Shown piece after piece: positions 7,938 to 18,229 of a stretch of DNA of 64,000 bases; within the stretch, counting starts at the first letter, position 1; the number at the start of each line of letters is the position of its first letter. The translations under genes and the position numbers were made by a program. Under the pieces are notes generated by a model, which was not told where the DNA came from, made no database searches, and saw nothing but the letters and a program-made list of their open reading frames with translations. The DNA comes from Weeksella virosa DSM 16922 (GTDB taxonomy: Bacteria; Bacteroidota; Bacteroidia; Flavobacteriales; Weeksellaceae). Location of the stretch: NCBI RefSeq assembly GCF_000189415.1, contig NC_015144.1, positions 1,059,501 through 1,123,500 on the forward strand, read 5' to 3'.

Positions 7938-10094
7938 TTAATCTATCAGTTCAAAATCCAATTGTTTCTTCAAAAGATCAGCATTGATCAATTTCACCGA
8001 AACTCGATCTCCTAATTGATACTTTTTTCCTGTATTTCGTCCTATCAAAGCATGATTTTTTTCATCAAAGGAATACTGATCATCTGGTATATTTCGGGTA
8101 CGGATTAGCCCTTCGCTTCGTGTAAGAGGTAACTCGACAAAAATTCCATATTCTTGTATTCCAGATATAAAACCTTCGAAATTTTCGCCTACAAACTCTT
8201 GCATATATTTCACTTGCATAAATTTTATTGACTCTCTTTCAGCTTCTGAGGCTAATTTTTCTCGGCTAGAACAATGCAAACATTTATCTTCGTAAGTGGC
8301 TTGCGGTGGAGAGCTTTTTTTATCCAAGAAGTCTTGTAATAAACGGTGTGCTATCATGTCTGGATATCGCCGAATAGGTGATGTAAAATGGGTATAATAA
8401 TCGAAAGCCAAACCATAGTGACCGATATTTTCTGTAGAATATTTCGCTTTGCTCATGCTTCGCATTGCCAAGGTTTCTATCATATTCTCTTCGGGTTTTC
8501 CTTTTACATCGGCCAATAATCGATTCATCGAACGGATAGTTTTTTTACGCTCACCGATTTCTAATTCGTACCCAAACTGGATAACGAATTTTTTTAGATC
8601 TAATAATTTATCTGGGTCGGGTTCATCATGGATGCGATAAATATAAGTTCTACCATTTTCTTTGCCTTTCTCTAGACTAACAAATTCGGATACTTTTCGG
8701 TTACAAAGTAACATAAATTCTTCTATCAGATGATTAGAGTCTTTGCTAATTTTGAAGAATACGCCGGTCGGATTATTGTCTTGATCCAACTGAAATTTTA
8801 CTTCTATTTTATCAAAGTTTATCGCTCCTTCTTTCATACGTTGAGCACGTAATTTTTTAGCTAATCGATCCAATGTTCTTATCTCTTCTTGGTAATCGCC
8901 TGTTTTACCTTCGATTAGTTCTTGTGCCTCCTCATAACTAAAACGGTGATTAGAATGTATTGCAGTTCGTCCGAACCAAGATTTCACTACATCGCCTTCA
9001 TTCGTTAGTTCGAACACGCCCGAAAAAGTATATTTATCTTCGTTTGGCCGCAAAGAACAAACGTTATTACTCAAAATTTCTGGTAACATTGGGACTACTC
9101 GATCAACCAAATATACCGATGTTGCTCGTTTATAAGCTTCTTGATCGATTAACGTGCCAGGTTGTACATAATGTGTGACATCAGCAATATGAACACCTAT
9201 CTCCCAATTACCATTTTCCAATGGTTGAATCGACAAAGCATCATCAAAATCTTTGGCATCTTTCGGGTCGATTGTAAAGGTGAGTATATCACGCATGTCT
9301 CGGCGTTTCTTTACTTCATTTTCATCAATTTTGGTATCGAGTTGCTGGGCTTCTGCTTCTACTTCTTCAGGAAATGCTTCGGGTAAACCAAATTCGAGCA
9401 AAATAGAGTGCATCTCTACATCTGAGTTTTCCGGATTTCCTAGAACTTCTGTAATTGAGCCTATAGGCGAATCAAATCCATCTGGCCATTCTAGGAGTTC
9501 GACTACTACTTTTTCTCCGTTTTTGGCCTGGTTTGCTTTTCCTTTCGGAATATAGAAGTCATAAGCACCGGATCCTTGCATACTTACAAAACCATATTTG
9601 CCCGATTTATGCTCTTCATAAATGCCGGTAAAGCGAGTTTTTAGGCGTTGTACAATTTCTACAACCTCTGCCTCTCTCCTACTATAGGGTTTTGGTGGAT
9701 AGAGATATATCCGAACGGTGTCGCCTTGCATGGCGTGCTTTGTTTTTCCTTTTGGTATAAAAATATCTTTTTCAGAACCTTCGATAATTACATAAGCACT
9801 CCCATTTTGTGTTATATCTATTTTTCCTACTAAATAATCTCGATCGATATTGGCTAACTTAAATTTGCCTCTATCGGTCTCGGTAATTTTTTTCTCTCCA
9901 CACAAGATATGTAAATTCTTGATCAGAATTTCTTTATCTATCCTACTTTCTATATGCAATGCAGCAGCTATTTGCTTGTAATTGAGAGGTTTATTTTGAT
10001 TTTTGAATAAAACTTCTATTATTTTCTTACTATATTTCTGAAGTTTTTGTTGATGTTTTTTATTGGTATAAAATTTTTTCTTTTTTTTCGACAT
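7938..10094 (-). CDS. rnr: Ribonuclease R
   Basis: A 3'-5' exoribonuclease of about 718 residues. In order: a basic N-terminus with a winged-helix-like segment (IAAALHIES), two cold-shock domains (about 85-210), the RNB catalytic domain with the metal-binding acidic cluster DPKDAKDFDDA at 276-286, the downstream HFTSPIRRYPDMIAHR motif, and a C-terminal S1 domain. It degrades structured RNA. I take the ATG at 10094 (MSKKKKKFY), since the 13 residues upstream of it do not resemble the family. Confidence 0.95.
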   Translation of the reverse strand: MSKKKKKFYTNKKHQQKLQKYSKKIIEVLFKNQNKPLNYKQIAAALHIESRIDKEILIKNLHILCGEKKITETDRGKFKLANIDRDYLVGKIDITQNGSAYVIIEGSEKDIFIPKGKTKHAMQGDTVRIYLYPPKPYSRREAEVVEIVQRLKTRFTGIYEEHKSGKYGFVSMQGSGAYDFYIPKGKANQAKNGEKVVVELLEWPDGFDSPIGSITEVLGNPENSDVEMHSILLEFGLPEAFPEEVEAEAQQLDTKIDENEVKKRRDMRDILTFTIDPKDAKDFDDALSIQPLENGNWEIGVHIADVTHYVQPGTLIDQEAYKRATSVYLVDRVVPMLPEILSNNVCSLRPNEDKYTFSGVFELTNEGDVVKSWFGRTAIHSNHRFSYEEAQELIEGKTGDYQEEIRTLDRLAKKLRAQRMKEGAINFDKIEVKFQLDQDNNPTGVFFKISKDSNHLIEEFMLLCNRKVSEFVSLEKGKENGRTYIYRIHDEPDPDKLLDLKKFVIQFGYELEIGERKKTIRSMNRLLADVKGKPEENMIETLAMRSMSKAKYSTENIGHYGLAFDYYTHFTSPIRRYPDMIAHRLLQDFLDKKSSPPQATYEDKCLHCSSREKLASEAERESIKFMQVKYMQEFVGENFEGFISGIQEYGIFVELPLTRSEGLIRTRNIPDDQYSFDEKNHALIGRNTGKKYQLGDRVSVKLINADLLKKQLDFELID

Positions 10095-10455
10095 AGCGTT
10101 GATTAAAGGATGTTTATCTAGAAAACATCTCATGCAATAAATTTACTTATTTTTTTATAGTATAGCATGGATTGTACCAAAAAAATATGATGTAGAATAT
10201 TTTAAAGAATGATAACAGAGATGTGATGATTTGGATCGTTTATTTTTATCTAATGGATTTGAAACATACAAAAACTATAGTACCATCCTTATTCTATATT
10301 CTAGAAAAAAAAGATAGTGATTTGGATGCTTATATTCGCAAATGTATGGGATGGGTATTGATGTTGATCAGAACTATTCGTCTACTGTTTTTTTGAAAAT
10401 ATAATCGACATTATTTTTTTCGGCGATAAAAGTACACTTTCTTTCGGAATCATTA
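10095..10455. other. Gene-free interval between rnr and rpiB
   Basis: About 360 bp of A/T-rich DNA with no ORF, RNA gene or convincing hairpin that I can support. It would contain the rnr promoter region. Confidence 0.6.
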
Positions 10456-10887
10456 CTACGAACAAGCAATTTTATTAATTCTTTTCTGATGACGATCACC
10501 CTCGAAAGGTGTATTTAAGAATACTTTTACAATCTCGAATGCATATTCGGTTGCAATAAATCTCGCCGGCAAAGCCAATATATTTGCATCGTTATGTTTA
10601 CGCGATAATTCTGCAATATCAGTCATCCAGCATAAGGCAGATCGAATACCAGCATGCTTGTTCGCTGTCATGTTAACACCTTGTCCACTACCACATATTA
10701 CAATACCAAAATCACAGCTTTTATTCTCGACAGCTTCGGCCGTAGGATGGGCAAAATCTGGATAATCAACACTTTCTGTTGATAAAGCTCCAAAATCTTC
10801 ATATTCAAACCCTTCCGTTGTTAATAATTGTTTGATTTTCTCTTTTAATTCGTATCCTGCATGATCAGATCCTAAGGCAATTTTCAT
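10456..10887 (-). CDS. rpiB: Ribose-5-phosphate isomerase B
   Basis: A 143-residue RpiB/LacAB family enzyme interconverting ribose-5-phosphate and ribulose-5-phosphate. It opens with MKIALGSDHAGY (D8, H9), has the active-site cysteine C65 in the motif ICGSGQG, followed by NMTANKHAGIR for phosphate binding. The ATG at 10887 is preferred over one seven codons upstream because RpiB proteins start directly with this strand. Confidence 0.95.
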   Translation of the reverse strand: MKIALGSDHAGYELKEKIKQLLTTEGFEYEDFGALSTESVDYPDFAHPTAEAVENKSCDFGIVICGSGQGVNMTANKHAGIRSALCWMTDIAELSRKHNDANILALPARFIATEYAFEIVKVFLNTPFEGDRHQKRINKIACS

Positions 10888-11443
10888 AATTTTAATAGTT
10901 TTTAACATGCTTTTTAAGCATGAAATTATACTCTAATGATAATCAATGTTTTAGTCTATGATGAAATTGTTGATAAACTTGAAATGAAAATTAATAACTT
11001 TTACAGAGCATTTTTTGGATATCTGAAACAATTTTTTAGGTAAACAAAAAATTAAATTCTACAAGAGCAAGTTTTCATTTTCAAATAATTTCTTTACACA
11101 TCTGTATGCACAAATTTACGGCAAGGATATATCAACAAAAAATCTATTTCAATAATATTGACAATTTGTTAATAAAGAAACTAATATACTTATAATCAAT
11201 ATATTTATCGACTAACAACTTGTTGATAGTTAACGATAACTTTTCAGGATAACAATTTATCAACATATTAACAGGCCTAATAAAGTTTAGTAGTTTTTCT
11301 TTTTTTAAAAATTTAAAAATTAAATACTTTATCATTATTTAGGAAATGTTGATAGGTGAACAAAATAAAAAACAGGACGACTAAAAATCTTTCTTTATTT
11401 TTGTGCTAAGAAAAAACTACACTAACAAAAAAGACAAATAACA
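10888..11443. other. Candidate replication origin (oriC-like A/T-rich region)
   Basis: A gene-free, very A/T-rich stretch. It holds nonamers close to the DnaA box TTATCCACA: TTATCAACA at 10968-10976 (reverse) and 11257-11265 (forward), CTATCAACA at 11221-11229 and 11347-11355 (both reverse), plus looser ATATCAACA at 11129-11137 and TTATTAACA at 11167-11175. Bases 11280-11340 are almost pure A/T and could serve as an unwinding element. Prevailing gene direction changes here: mostly minus to the left, mostly plus to the right. A 63-codon frame at 11144-11335 is low-complexity and probably not a gene. The origin call is an inference. Confidence 0.35.
11396..11403 (+). promoter_or_regulatory. -7 promoter element of pgk
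   Basis: TATTTTTG fits TAnnTTTG exactly, 40 bp before the pgk ATG. No TTG is found at the usual distance upstream, so the promoter is incomplete by consensus. Confidence 0.5.
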
Positions 11444-12634
11444 ATGAAAATAATAGACGATTTTAATTTCGCAAATCAAAAAGCTCTCATTCGGGTGGAT
11501 TTCAATGTACCACAAGATGCCAATTTACAGGTAACCGATGCAACGAGAATTGTTGCAGTGAAACCTACGATAGAAAAAATCCTCGATGACGGTGGTTCGG
11601 TTGTTCTGATGAGTCACTTGGGACGTCCGAAAGGACAAGTAAATGAACAATTTTCTTTGAAAAATATCGTACCGAAAATTGAAGAAGTTTTGGGAAAAAA
11701 AGTTATTTTCTCAAAAGATACAGTAGGAGAAGATGCACAACAAAAAGTTGCAGATTTGCAAAATGGAGAGATTCTTTTGTTAGAAAATGTCCGCTTCCAG
11801 GCAGAAGAGGAAAAAGGAGATCGAGAATTTGCCGAAAAACTGAGCAAATTTGGAGACATATATGTCAATGATGCATTCGGTACAGCACACAGAGCACATG
11901 CTTCGACCGCTATTGTTGCCGAATTTTTTCCGGATAAAAAAGCATTTGGTTATTTGATGCAGCAAGAATTAGAAGCAATAGAAAAAGTTCTGAAATCTGG
12001 CGAACATCCTATCACTGCAATTTTAGGTGGTGCGAAAGTTTCATCAAAAATTACCATAATCAATAACATTCTACCGGTAATCGATAACCTTATTATTGGA
12101 GGCGGAATGACGTATACATTTATCAAAGCACAAGGGGGTAAAATTGGTGCTTCGTTGGTCGAGGATGATAAACTAGAGTTAGCAAAAGAAATTATAGAAG
12201 ATTGTAAGAAGAACAACGTAAAACTTTATTTACCAATTGACAATGTTATTGCCAATAAATTTTCGAACGATGCAGAAACCCAATTGGTTAGCGTAAATAA
12301 TATCCCAGATAATTGGATGGGTATGGATGTTGGTCCCGAAACTTCGGCCCACTTTGCACAAGTAATTCTCGATTCGAAAACAATTTTATGGAATGGTCCT
12401 TTGGGAGTTTTCGAGATGGAAAATTTCGCAAAAGGAACAATCGCTTTAGGAGATGCAATCGCCGAAGCAACCCAAAAAGGAGCTTTTTCTTTAGTCGGAG
12501 GAGGAGATTCAGTAGCTTTTGTAAAAGCTTTTGGGTACGATGATAAAGTAAGCTATGTCTCTACCGGAGGAGGTGCAATGCTAGAGAGCTTAGAGGGGAA
12601 AGAGTTACCTGGCGTAGCAGCCATTTTACGATAG
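11444..12634 (+). CDS. pgk: Phosphoglycerate kinase
   Basis: A 396-residue glycolytic enzyme, the usual bacterial length. It has the N-domain substrate motif RVDFNVP, the MSHLGRPKG loop, the [14 protein letters not shown] segment, the hinge region with LGGAKVSSK, and the C-domain nucleotide motif LVGGGDSVA followed by [10 protein letters not shown]. It transfers phosphate between 1,3-bisphosphoglycerate and ADP. It is a single gene closed by a strong hairpin. Confidence 0.98.
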   Translation: MKIIDDFNFANQKALIRVDFNVPQDANLQVTDATRIVAVKPTIEKILDDGGSVVLMSHLGRPKGQVNEQFSLKNIVPKIEEVLGKKVIFSKDTVGEDAQQKVADLQNGEILLLENVRFQAEEEKGDREFAEKLSKFGDIYVNDAFGTAHRAHASTAIVAEFFPDKKAFGYLMQQELEAIEKVLKSGEHPITAILGGAKVSSKITIINNILPVIDNLIIGGGMTYTFIKAQGGKIGASLVEDDKLELAKEIIEDCKKNNVKLYLPIDNVIANKFSNDAETQLVSVNNIPDNWMGMDVGPETSAHFAQVILDSKTILWNGPLGVFEMENFAKGTIALGDAIAEATQKGAFSLVGGGDSVAFVKAFGYDDKVSYVSTGGGAMLESLEGKELPGVAAILR

Positions 12635-12663
12635 CTAGAAGAAAGTACAAATAAATTAATATG

Positions 12664-12714
12664 AAAAAAAGTGCCGATAATAATCTTTTTTATCGGCACT
12701 TTTTGTTGCTATCA
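12664..12714. terminator. Bidirectional terminator between pgk and the convergent small gene
   Basis: GTGCCGATAA (12671-12680) pairs with TTATCGGCAC (about 12690-12700), flanked by A- and T-runs, so it can act on both pgk (plus) and the convergent gene at 12720 (minus). Confidence 0.88.
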
Positions 12715-12719
12715 ATTAA

Positions 12720-13088
12720 TTATCTTGCCTGTTTATTTTTGTACAATTCATATTGTTTCGGTGTCAGAATTTGCTCGATTCCTATCGAGTTTGTCTGACT
12801 AAAATTATAAGAAGAACGCCTTTTCGCTGCCTTAGGGTCATATTGTTCTGCTTTTGAATATTGTAGTGTTCCACGGCTTCCTCTACGCATAGATTTTTTG
12901 GTCTGTTGATCGTTGATATACCAATTTTGTAGAGCAATTTCTTGTTCTTTTGTTAATTGTAAATCACTGAATTGTTGCATAAACTGTTCCTGTGTCATTC
13001 TTGGGTTATAATCAGAATGGTTTCTCTGGGTCTGCGCAGAAACGCTCAACATACATCCAAAACTCAAAAGTATTATTATATTTTTCAT
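12720..13088 (-). CDS. Small secreted protein of unknown function
   Basis: A 122-residue protein with a clear Sec signal peptide cut near VSAQ (about residue 19). The mature part is charged and helical, with LQLTKEQEIALQNWY and QILTPKQYELYKNK segments reminiscent of the LTxxQ helices in Spy/CpxP-like periplasmic proteins. That likeness is weak, so I leave function open. It is a single gene with a terminator shared with pgk. Confidence 0.65.
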   Translation of the reverse strand: MKNIIILLSFGCMLSVSAQTQRNHSDYNPRMTQEQFMQQFSDLQLTKEQEIALQNWYINDQQTKKSMRRGSRGTLQYSKAEQYDPKAAKRRSSYNFSQTNSIGIEQILTPKQYELYKNKQAR

Positions 13089-13355
13089 GTTGTTCTAATT
13101 TTTTTATTTGATATTAAATAATTCAATTCTTGTACCAAACTAAAATTCAACTTTTTAAAACCTTTTCTATCCAAAAAATTATTTTACCAACAAAAGAAAA
13201 TGTTGATTATATGTTCTATAGGGTAAAAGAAAGGAGATAAATATAAATTATTAACAAAGTTTAACACAATACTAGGATAGATTTCTTACCTTAAGACTTG
13301 ATATTGTAAATATTTAGTTCAAAATTTGGATGTTAAAATCAAATCATAATCAACC

Positions 13356-14339
13356 TTGGAAATACAAGAACTCAATCAGCTAATCGAAGCCAAAAGCGAA
13401 GTTATTACCCGTCTTTCGAATGAAATCAATAAAACCATTATTGGGCAAGAAAAAATGGTCGAAAGTTTACTAATTGGTTTATTAGGCAATGGGCATATTT
13501 TGCTAGAAGGCGTTCCGGGATTAGCCAAGACATTAGCGATCAAAACTCTATCACAAGCAGTAGATGGCAGTTTTTCTCGTATTCAGTTTACGCCAGATTT
13601 GTTACCAGCAGATGTTGTTGGTACTTTGATTTACAATGTAAAAGAAAATGATTTTAGCATAAAAAAAGGACCAATTTTCGCCAACTTTATTCTTGCAGAC
13701 GAGATTAATCGATCGCCCGCAAAAGTACAATCAGCTTTGCTAGAAGCCATGCAAGAGAAACAAGTAACAATTGGCGAAGAAACCTATTTACTAGACAATC
13801 CTTTTTTGGTAATGGCGACGCAAAACCCAGTAGAACAAGAAGGTACTTATCCTCTTCCCGAGGCACAAGTCGATCGTTTTATGCTAAAAACAGTGATTAC
13901 GTATCCGAGCAAAAAAGCAGAACAAATGATTTTGCGGCATGCGATTCAGCAAACTTTTCCGAAGATAGAAAAGGTAATTTCTCTACAAGAAATTCTCGAA
14001 GCACGAGAAATCGTGAAGAAAGTTTATATGGACGAAAAAATAGAGAAATATATCCTCGATATTGTTTTTGCAACTCGTAAACCCGAAGAAGTCGGATTAA
14101 ATAAATTGATCCCGATGATATCATTTGGTTCATCTCCGCGTGGATCGATAAATTTGGCTCAAGCAGCAAAAGTATACGCTTTCTTACACAAAAGAGCTTA
14201 TGTGATTCCGGATGATGTTCGAGCGGTTTCTAAAGATGTTTTACGTCATCGAATCGGGCTTACTTACGAGGCAGAAGCAGAAAATATTACTCCAGAAGAA
14301 ATTATCGATAATATTCTGAACGTAATTCCTGTTCCATAA
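13356..14339 (+). CDS. MoxR-family AAA ATPase of the Bat operon
   Basis: A 327-residue AAA+ ATPase. Walker A is EGVPGLAKT at 51-59, Walker B FILADE at 111-116, and the sensor-1 region is MATQNP at 153-158. It begins with TTG at 13356; no in-frame ATG exists close by. MoxR proteins act as chaperones for von Willebrand A (VWA) proteins, and here it is the first gene of a run containing DUF58 and two VWA proteins, as in the aerotolerance operons of Bacteroides and Leptospira. Confidence 0.93.
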   Translation: MEIQELNQLIEAKSEVITRLSNEINKTIIGQEKMVESLLIGLLGNGHILLEGVPGLAKTLAIKTLSQAVDGSFSRIQFTPDLLPADVVGTLIYNVKENDFSIKKGPIFANFILADEINRSPAKVQSALLEAMQEKQVTIGEETYLLDNPFLVMATQNPVEQEGTYPLPEAQVDRFMLKTVITYPSKKAEQMILRHAIQQTFPKIEKVISLQEILEAREIVKKVYMDEKIEKYILDIVFATRKPEEVGLNKLIPMISFGSSPRGSINLAQAAKVYAFLHKRAYVIPDDVRAVSKDVLRHRIGLTYEAEAENITPEEIIDNILNVIPVP

Positions 14340-14354
14340 TAAATTATTTTTGGG

Positions 14355-15227
14355 ATGGATGTAAATGAAATAATCAAACGTGTAAAACGTATTGAAATAA
14401 AAAGTCGTCGGAAAGCTTCTGATCTTTTTATGGGCGAATACAATAGTTCGTTTAAAGGAAGAGGTATGATTTTTTCTGAGATTCGGCCTTATCAATACGG
14501 TGATGATGTACGCAGTATAGATTGGAATAAAACTGCACGATATGATGAAGTTTATGTAAAAGTTTTCGAAGAAGAACGCGAGCAAACCCTCTACCTTATG
14601 GTCGATGTTTCGGGATCTGATTATTACGGGACTCGAAAACAAATAAAAATAGAAACCATTGCCGAGATTTGTGCTACTTTGGCATTTTCGGCAATTACTT
14701 ACAACGATCGTGTGGGTTTGGTGCTGTATTCTGATCATATAGAAAAAATGATTCCACCCAAAAAAGGCAAACAACATGTTTTGCGAATTATCCGAGAATT
14801 GATAACCATCCAACCCAAAAGTAAACAAACCAATTTACAACAATCGTTAGAAGAGTTTATGCAAAAGATAAAAAGAAGAAATAATGTTTTTATTTTTTCA
14901 GATTTTATTGATGCATCGGAATACGAAAAACAAATTCGGATTCTGGCCAAAAAACATCAAGTCACCGGTCTTCGCATTTTTGACGAAAAGGAAACAGTTT
15001 TTCCCGATATTGGTTTGGTCAATATCCAAGATAGTGAAACGGGCGAAATTCGCTTAATTAATACCTCTTCTGCCGAAGTACGAAAAACATATCATCAATA
15101 TTATCTAGATTTAGAACGTCGATTCGAGGCAATTTTCAAGAAAAATAATGCAGGTTTTCTCAAAATTAGATCCGATGAAGATTATGTAAAACCCTTGTTA
15201 AACTATTTCAAAACCCAAAAAAGATAA
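14355..15227 (+). CDS. DUF58 domain protein of the Bat operon
   Basis: A 290-residue protein. The DUF58 signature spans residues 44-62 (RPYQYGDD, VRSIDWNKTAR), followed by a VWA-like fold with the metal-site motif DVSGS at 84-88. It is cytosolic by appearance. It lies 15 bp after moxR and its stop overlaps the next start (TAATG), so translation is coupled. DUF58 and MoxR proteins are a regular pair; the biochemical role is not established. Confidence 0.92.
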   Translation: MDVNEIIKRVKRIEIKSRRKASDLFMGEYNSSFKGRGMIFSEIRPYQYGDDVRSIDWNKTARYDEVYVKVFEEEREQTLYLMVDVSGSDYYGTRKQIKIETIAEICATLAFSAITYNDRVGLVLYSDHIEKMIPPKKGKQHVLRIIRELITIQPKSKQTNLQQSLEEFMQKIKRRNNVFIFSDFIDASEYEKQIRILAKKHQVTGLRIFDEKETVFPDIGLVNIQDSETGEIRLINTSSAEVRKTYHQYYLDLERRFEAIFKKNNAGFLKIRSDEDYVKPLLNYFKTQKR

Positions 15228-16189
15228 TGAAAAAATTAGCCGCCTTTTATTTCTTTTTTAGTTTTTATATGGTTTTTGCACAGTTGCAAAGTAGGATCGA
15301 TACGGCACGTATAAAAATAGGTGAACCGATCAAATTGCAGTTTCAGTTACCTATACAGACGAATGATCAAGTAGTTTTGCCAACTTTTAGTGATACACTT
15401 TCTTATCATATCGAAATTTTGCAACATCAACAGGATACGTTAACAAATTCGGCCGGAAAGAAAACCTTGCAACAAACGCTAGAAATTACAAGTTTCGAGC
15501 CTGGTCAATTTCTTATCAAACCGATTAAAATTATAAAAAATAATGATACGCTTCGTACCCAATCGTTTCAGATTTATGTGTTGGATGTCAATGTAGATAC
15601 AGAAAATCCACAGCTTGCACCCAATAAACCGATCATGGAGGAATATTATACTTGGAAAGATTATTGGAATCGTTATTGGATATACGGTATCGTAACCTTA
15701 ATTTTATTCATCATCGCCATTATACTTGTAGTTCTCTATATTCGTTCGAAAAGTAAAGGTCTGAAATCCATCGTTAAGAAAACACCTTTTGATGAAATGA
15801 TGGACGAATTGAACTCGATTGATAAGAAAAAATATCTAGAAAGGAACGAACAAAAAGAGTTTTACAGTCGCTTGAGTTTTGCCCTGAAAAACTATATCGG
15901 TCGTTTGTACCATTTTCATGGTACCGAACTATTAACTGATGAATTGGTCGATGAAGTAGCTAAAAAAGAAGAAATTGATGAAAAAGAGGTACAACAGCTG
16001 AATCGTTTTTTATCGGATGCAGACTTGGTGAAATTTGCCAAACAAACATTTGATGTTTCTGTTGGTTTAAGTTATAGAGAATGGATAGAAAAATTTGTAC
16101 AACAACTGAAACCCATGGAAATACCAGAAAATAAAGATCTCAATGTGGACGAAGTGACGGGTGAAAATTATAGAAAAATTAAGGATTAA
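15227..16189 (+). CDS. Membrane protein of the Bat operon (DUF4381-like)
   Basis: A 320-residue protein with a signal peptide ending near VFAQ, a beta-sandwich-like periplasmic part (20-140), one transmembrane helix at about 153-172 (IYGIVTLILFIIAIILVVLY) and a cytosolic helical domain of about 130 residues with KEFYSRLSFALKNYIGR. This arrangement and its place between DUF58 and batA match the DUF4381-type protein of Bat operons. Its start overlaps the DUF58 stop and its stop overlaps the batA start, each by one base. Confidence 0.75.
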   Translation: MKKLAAFYFFFSFYMVFAQLQSRIDTARIKIGEPIKLQFQLPIQTNDQVVLPTFSDTLSYHIEILQHQQDTLTNSAGKKTLQQTLEITSFEPGQFLIKPIKIIKNNDTLRTQSFQIYVLDVNVDTENPQLAPNKPIMEEYYTWKDYWNRYWIYGIVTLILFIIAIILVVLYIRSKSKGLKSIVKKTPFDEMMDELNSIDKKKYLERNEQKEFYSRLSFALKNYIGRLYHFHGTELLTDELVDEVAKKEEIDEKEVQQLNRFLSDADLVKFAKQTFDVSVGLSYREWIEKFVQQLKPMEIPENKDLNVDEVTGENYRKIKD

Positions 16190-17205
16190 TGAGTAATTTC
16201 GAGTTTCAACATCCCTGGTTTCTTTTACTCTTGTTGCTTATTCCTTGTGCTATACTGTGGCAAGTATTTCGACAAAAAAAACAGAAACAAGCCATGATAA
16301 TCAGCACATTGCGTGCTTTCGGAGGAGCAAAAAGTGCTTTGACACAATTGCGCCCTTTGTTGCCTATTCTGCGGTATTTGGCTTTGGCTTTGTGCATTGT
16401 AGCACTTGCTCGACCAAGAATTGTTGATGTTTCTACCAAAATAAAATCCGATAAAGGAGTTGATATAATGCTCACTGTCGACACATCATTGAGTATGTTG
16501 GCCCGAGACTTAGAGCCCGATCGCTTGACAGCTCTAAAAGCCGTAGCGGTGAAATTTTCAAAAGAAAGACAAGCCGATCGTTTGGGTCTTGTCTCCTATT
16601 CTGGCGAAGCGCTTACACGTGTCCCATTAACCACCGACCGAGAAGTTCTTATCCGTGAGATTAATGCTCTAGAATCGGGTGAATTAGAAGACGGTACCGC
16701 CATCGGGATTGGCTTGGCAACTGCTATCAATCATATCAAAGATAGTAAAGCAAAAAGTAAGGTTATTATTCTAATGACCGATGGTGTAGAAAGTATCAAT
16801 CCGACCAACGATTTGATGTATATTTCTCCACAAACTGCTGCAGAAATGGCTACATCTCGAGGAATAAAAGTCTATACAATCGGGATAGGAACACGTGGTT
16901 TAGCTCCTTTTCCTACAGCCTACGATATGTACGGAAATTATATTTTTGATATGATGCCGGTCGATATTGACGAAAAATTATTGCAAAATATTGCCGATCT
17001 CACCGGTGGTCTATATTTTAGAGCTACGGATAATCAATCTCTACAAAAAATCTATCAAGAAATAGATCGATTAGAAAAATCAGAAATCAATGAAGTAAAA
17101 TATTATAATTATACCGAATTATTTGCACGCTTTCTGATTCCTGCCCTTGTATTGTTACTGATAGAACTATTTTTACGTCGAACACTTTTTAAACAGTTAA
17201 TCTAA
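16189..17205 (+). CDS. batA: BatA, VWA-domain membrane protein
   Basis: A 338-residue protein with N-terminal membrane helices (about 10-28 and 58-76), a VWA domain carrying the MIDAS motif D98-T-S100-L-S102, a threonine-containing second site (LTTDRE) and DGVES, then a C-terminal transmembrane helix (about 312-328). It presents a VWA domain in the periplasm or on the inner membrane and is thought to form a complex with the other Bat proteins. It begins on the stop of the preceding gene and runs directly into batB. Confidence 0.93.
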   Translation: MSNFEFQHPWFLLLLLLIPCAILWQVFRQKKQKQAMIISTLRAFGGAKSALTQLRPLLPILRYLALALCIVALARPRIVDVSTKIKSDKGVDIMLTVDTSLSMLARDLEPDRLTALKAVAVKFSKERQADRLGLVSYSGEALTRVPLTTDREVLIREINALESGELEDGTAIGIGLATAINHIKDSKAKSKVIILMTDGVESINPTNDLMYISPQTAAEMATSRGIKVYTIGIGTRGLAPFPTAYDMYGNYIFDMMPVDIDEKLLQNIADLTGGLYFRATDNQSLQKIYQEIDRLEKSEINEVKYYNYTELFARFLIPALVLLLIELFLRRTLFKQLI

Positions 17206-18215
17206 TGCAGTGGGGTGATATACAACAAGCTTGGTGGTTTTTGGCACTAATTGTTTTGGTTTATCTTTCGATCAATGTGTATCGTTGGCGAAAAAAAGTA
17301 AAAGCTTCTTTTGCCGATTCTCATTTGCAAAGGTTGATTTTTCCAGGTCATTCACCATCAAAATTTGGTCTGAAACTTTTGCTTTCTTGTCTTGGATTAT
17401 TCTTACTTATCTTGGCACTTATGGATCCATTGGGTGGTGTAGAAGAAAGAGAAGTTAGCCGAGAAGGCATCGATATTGTATATCTTTTAGATGTTTCGAC
17501 CAGTATGGATGCACAAGATGTTGCACCTAGCCGTTTAATGAAAGCTTCTCGCATTATCAGCCAATCCCTTAATTCGCTAGGAGGTGATAGAGCAGCCTTG
17601 GTAATTTTTGCAGCAGACGGTTACACCATTTCACCGCTTACCAATGATTATGCTGCAATCGATAGTTATCTTGGTAGTCTATCTACGAATTTGATTTCTA
17701 ATCAAGGAACCGATTTTTCGGCTGCCTTTCGAGAAGCTGTTTCCGTTCTCAAAGGTGCACCCAATACCAGTAAATTAGTGGTACTTTTGTCCGATGGAGA
17801 AGATCATGAAAGTGGTGAAAATCAATCGATTAAATTAGCGAATGACAATCAGATTCATGTGGTTTCAATTGGGATAGGAACAGATAAAGGCGCACCAATT
17901 CCTGTACAATCCATGTATGGAGATGAGTATAAAACCGATCAATACGGGCGAACTGTCATTACCAAATTAGAAGAAAAAAATCTTGATAAAATTGCTAAAC
18001 AAACCAACGGGATGTACCTCAGTAATGGGACGATAAATGAAGTTACACATCAGATAAATGAGTATAAAAAACGTTTGGATAAAACCCAAATATCACAATC
18101 ATTCACCCACGATATGAAACACCTTTTTCAATGGTTTTTAGGATTTGCGATTTTGTTACTTTTTATAGAATTATTAACATCTGACTATAAGAAATTTAAC
18201 GGAAAAAAAGAATAA
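17205..18215 (+). CDS. batB: BatB, VWA-domain membrane protein
   Basis: A 336-residue paralog of BatA with the same plan: membrane helices near 8-25 and 55-73, VWA MIDAS D96-V-S98-T-S100, LLSDGEDHE in the middle and a C-terminal helix (about 305-322). Overlap with batA by one base (TAATG) implies translational coupling. A metal-dependent adhesion site is intact, so it should bind a protein ligand through a divalent cation. Confidence 0.93.
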   Translation: MQWGDIQQAWWFLALIVLVYLSINVYRWRKKVKASFADSHLQRLIFPGHSPSKFGLKLLLSCLGLFLLILALMDPLGGVEEREVSREGIDIVYLLDVSTSMDAQDVAPSRLMKASRIISQSLNSLGGDRAALVIFAADGYTISPLTNDYAAIDSYLGSLSTNLISNQGTDFSAAFREAVSVLKGAPNTSKLVVLLSDGEDHESGENQSIKLANDNQIHVVSIGIGTDKGAPIPVQSMYGDEYKTDQYGRTVITKLEEKNLDKIAKQTNGMYLSNGTINEVTHQINEYKKRLDKTQISQSFTHDMKHLFQWFLGFAILLLFIELLTSDYKKFNGKKE

Positions 18216-18229
18216 GTTTGTAAAACAAA

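Noticed and set aside
11144-11335. 63-codon minus-strand frame in the A/T-rich gap
   Set aside because: Lys/Ile/Leu/Asn-rich translation typical of A/T-rich non-coding DNA; it overlaps the candidate origin boxes.
14241-14828. Long open frame antisense to the moxR end and DUF58 gene
   Set aside because: It shows no family features and is entirely opposite two clear genes; coding bias of the sense frames explains it.
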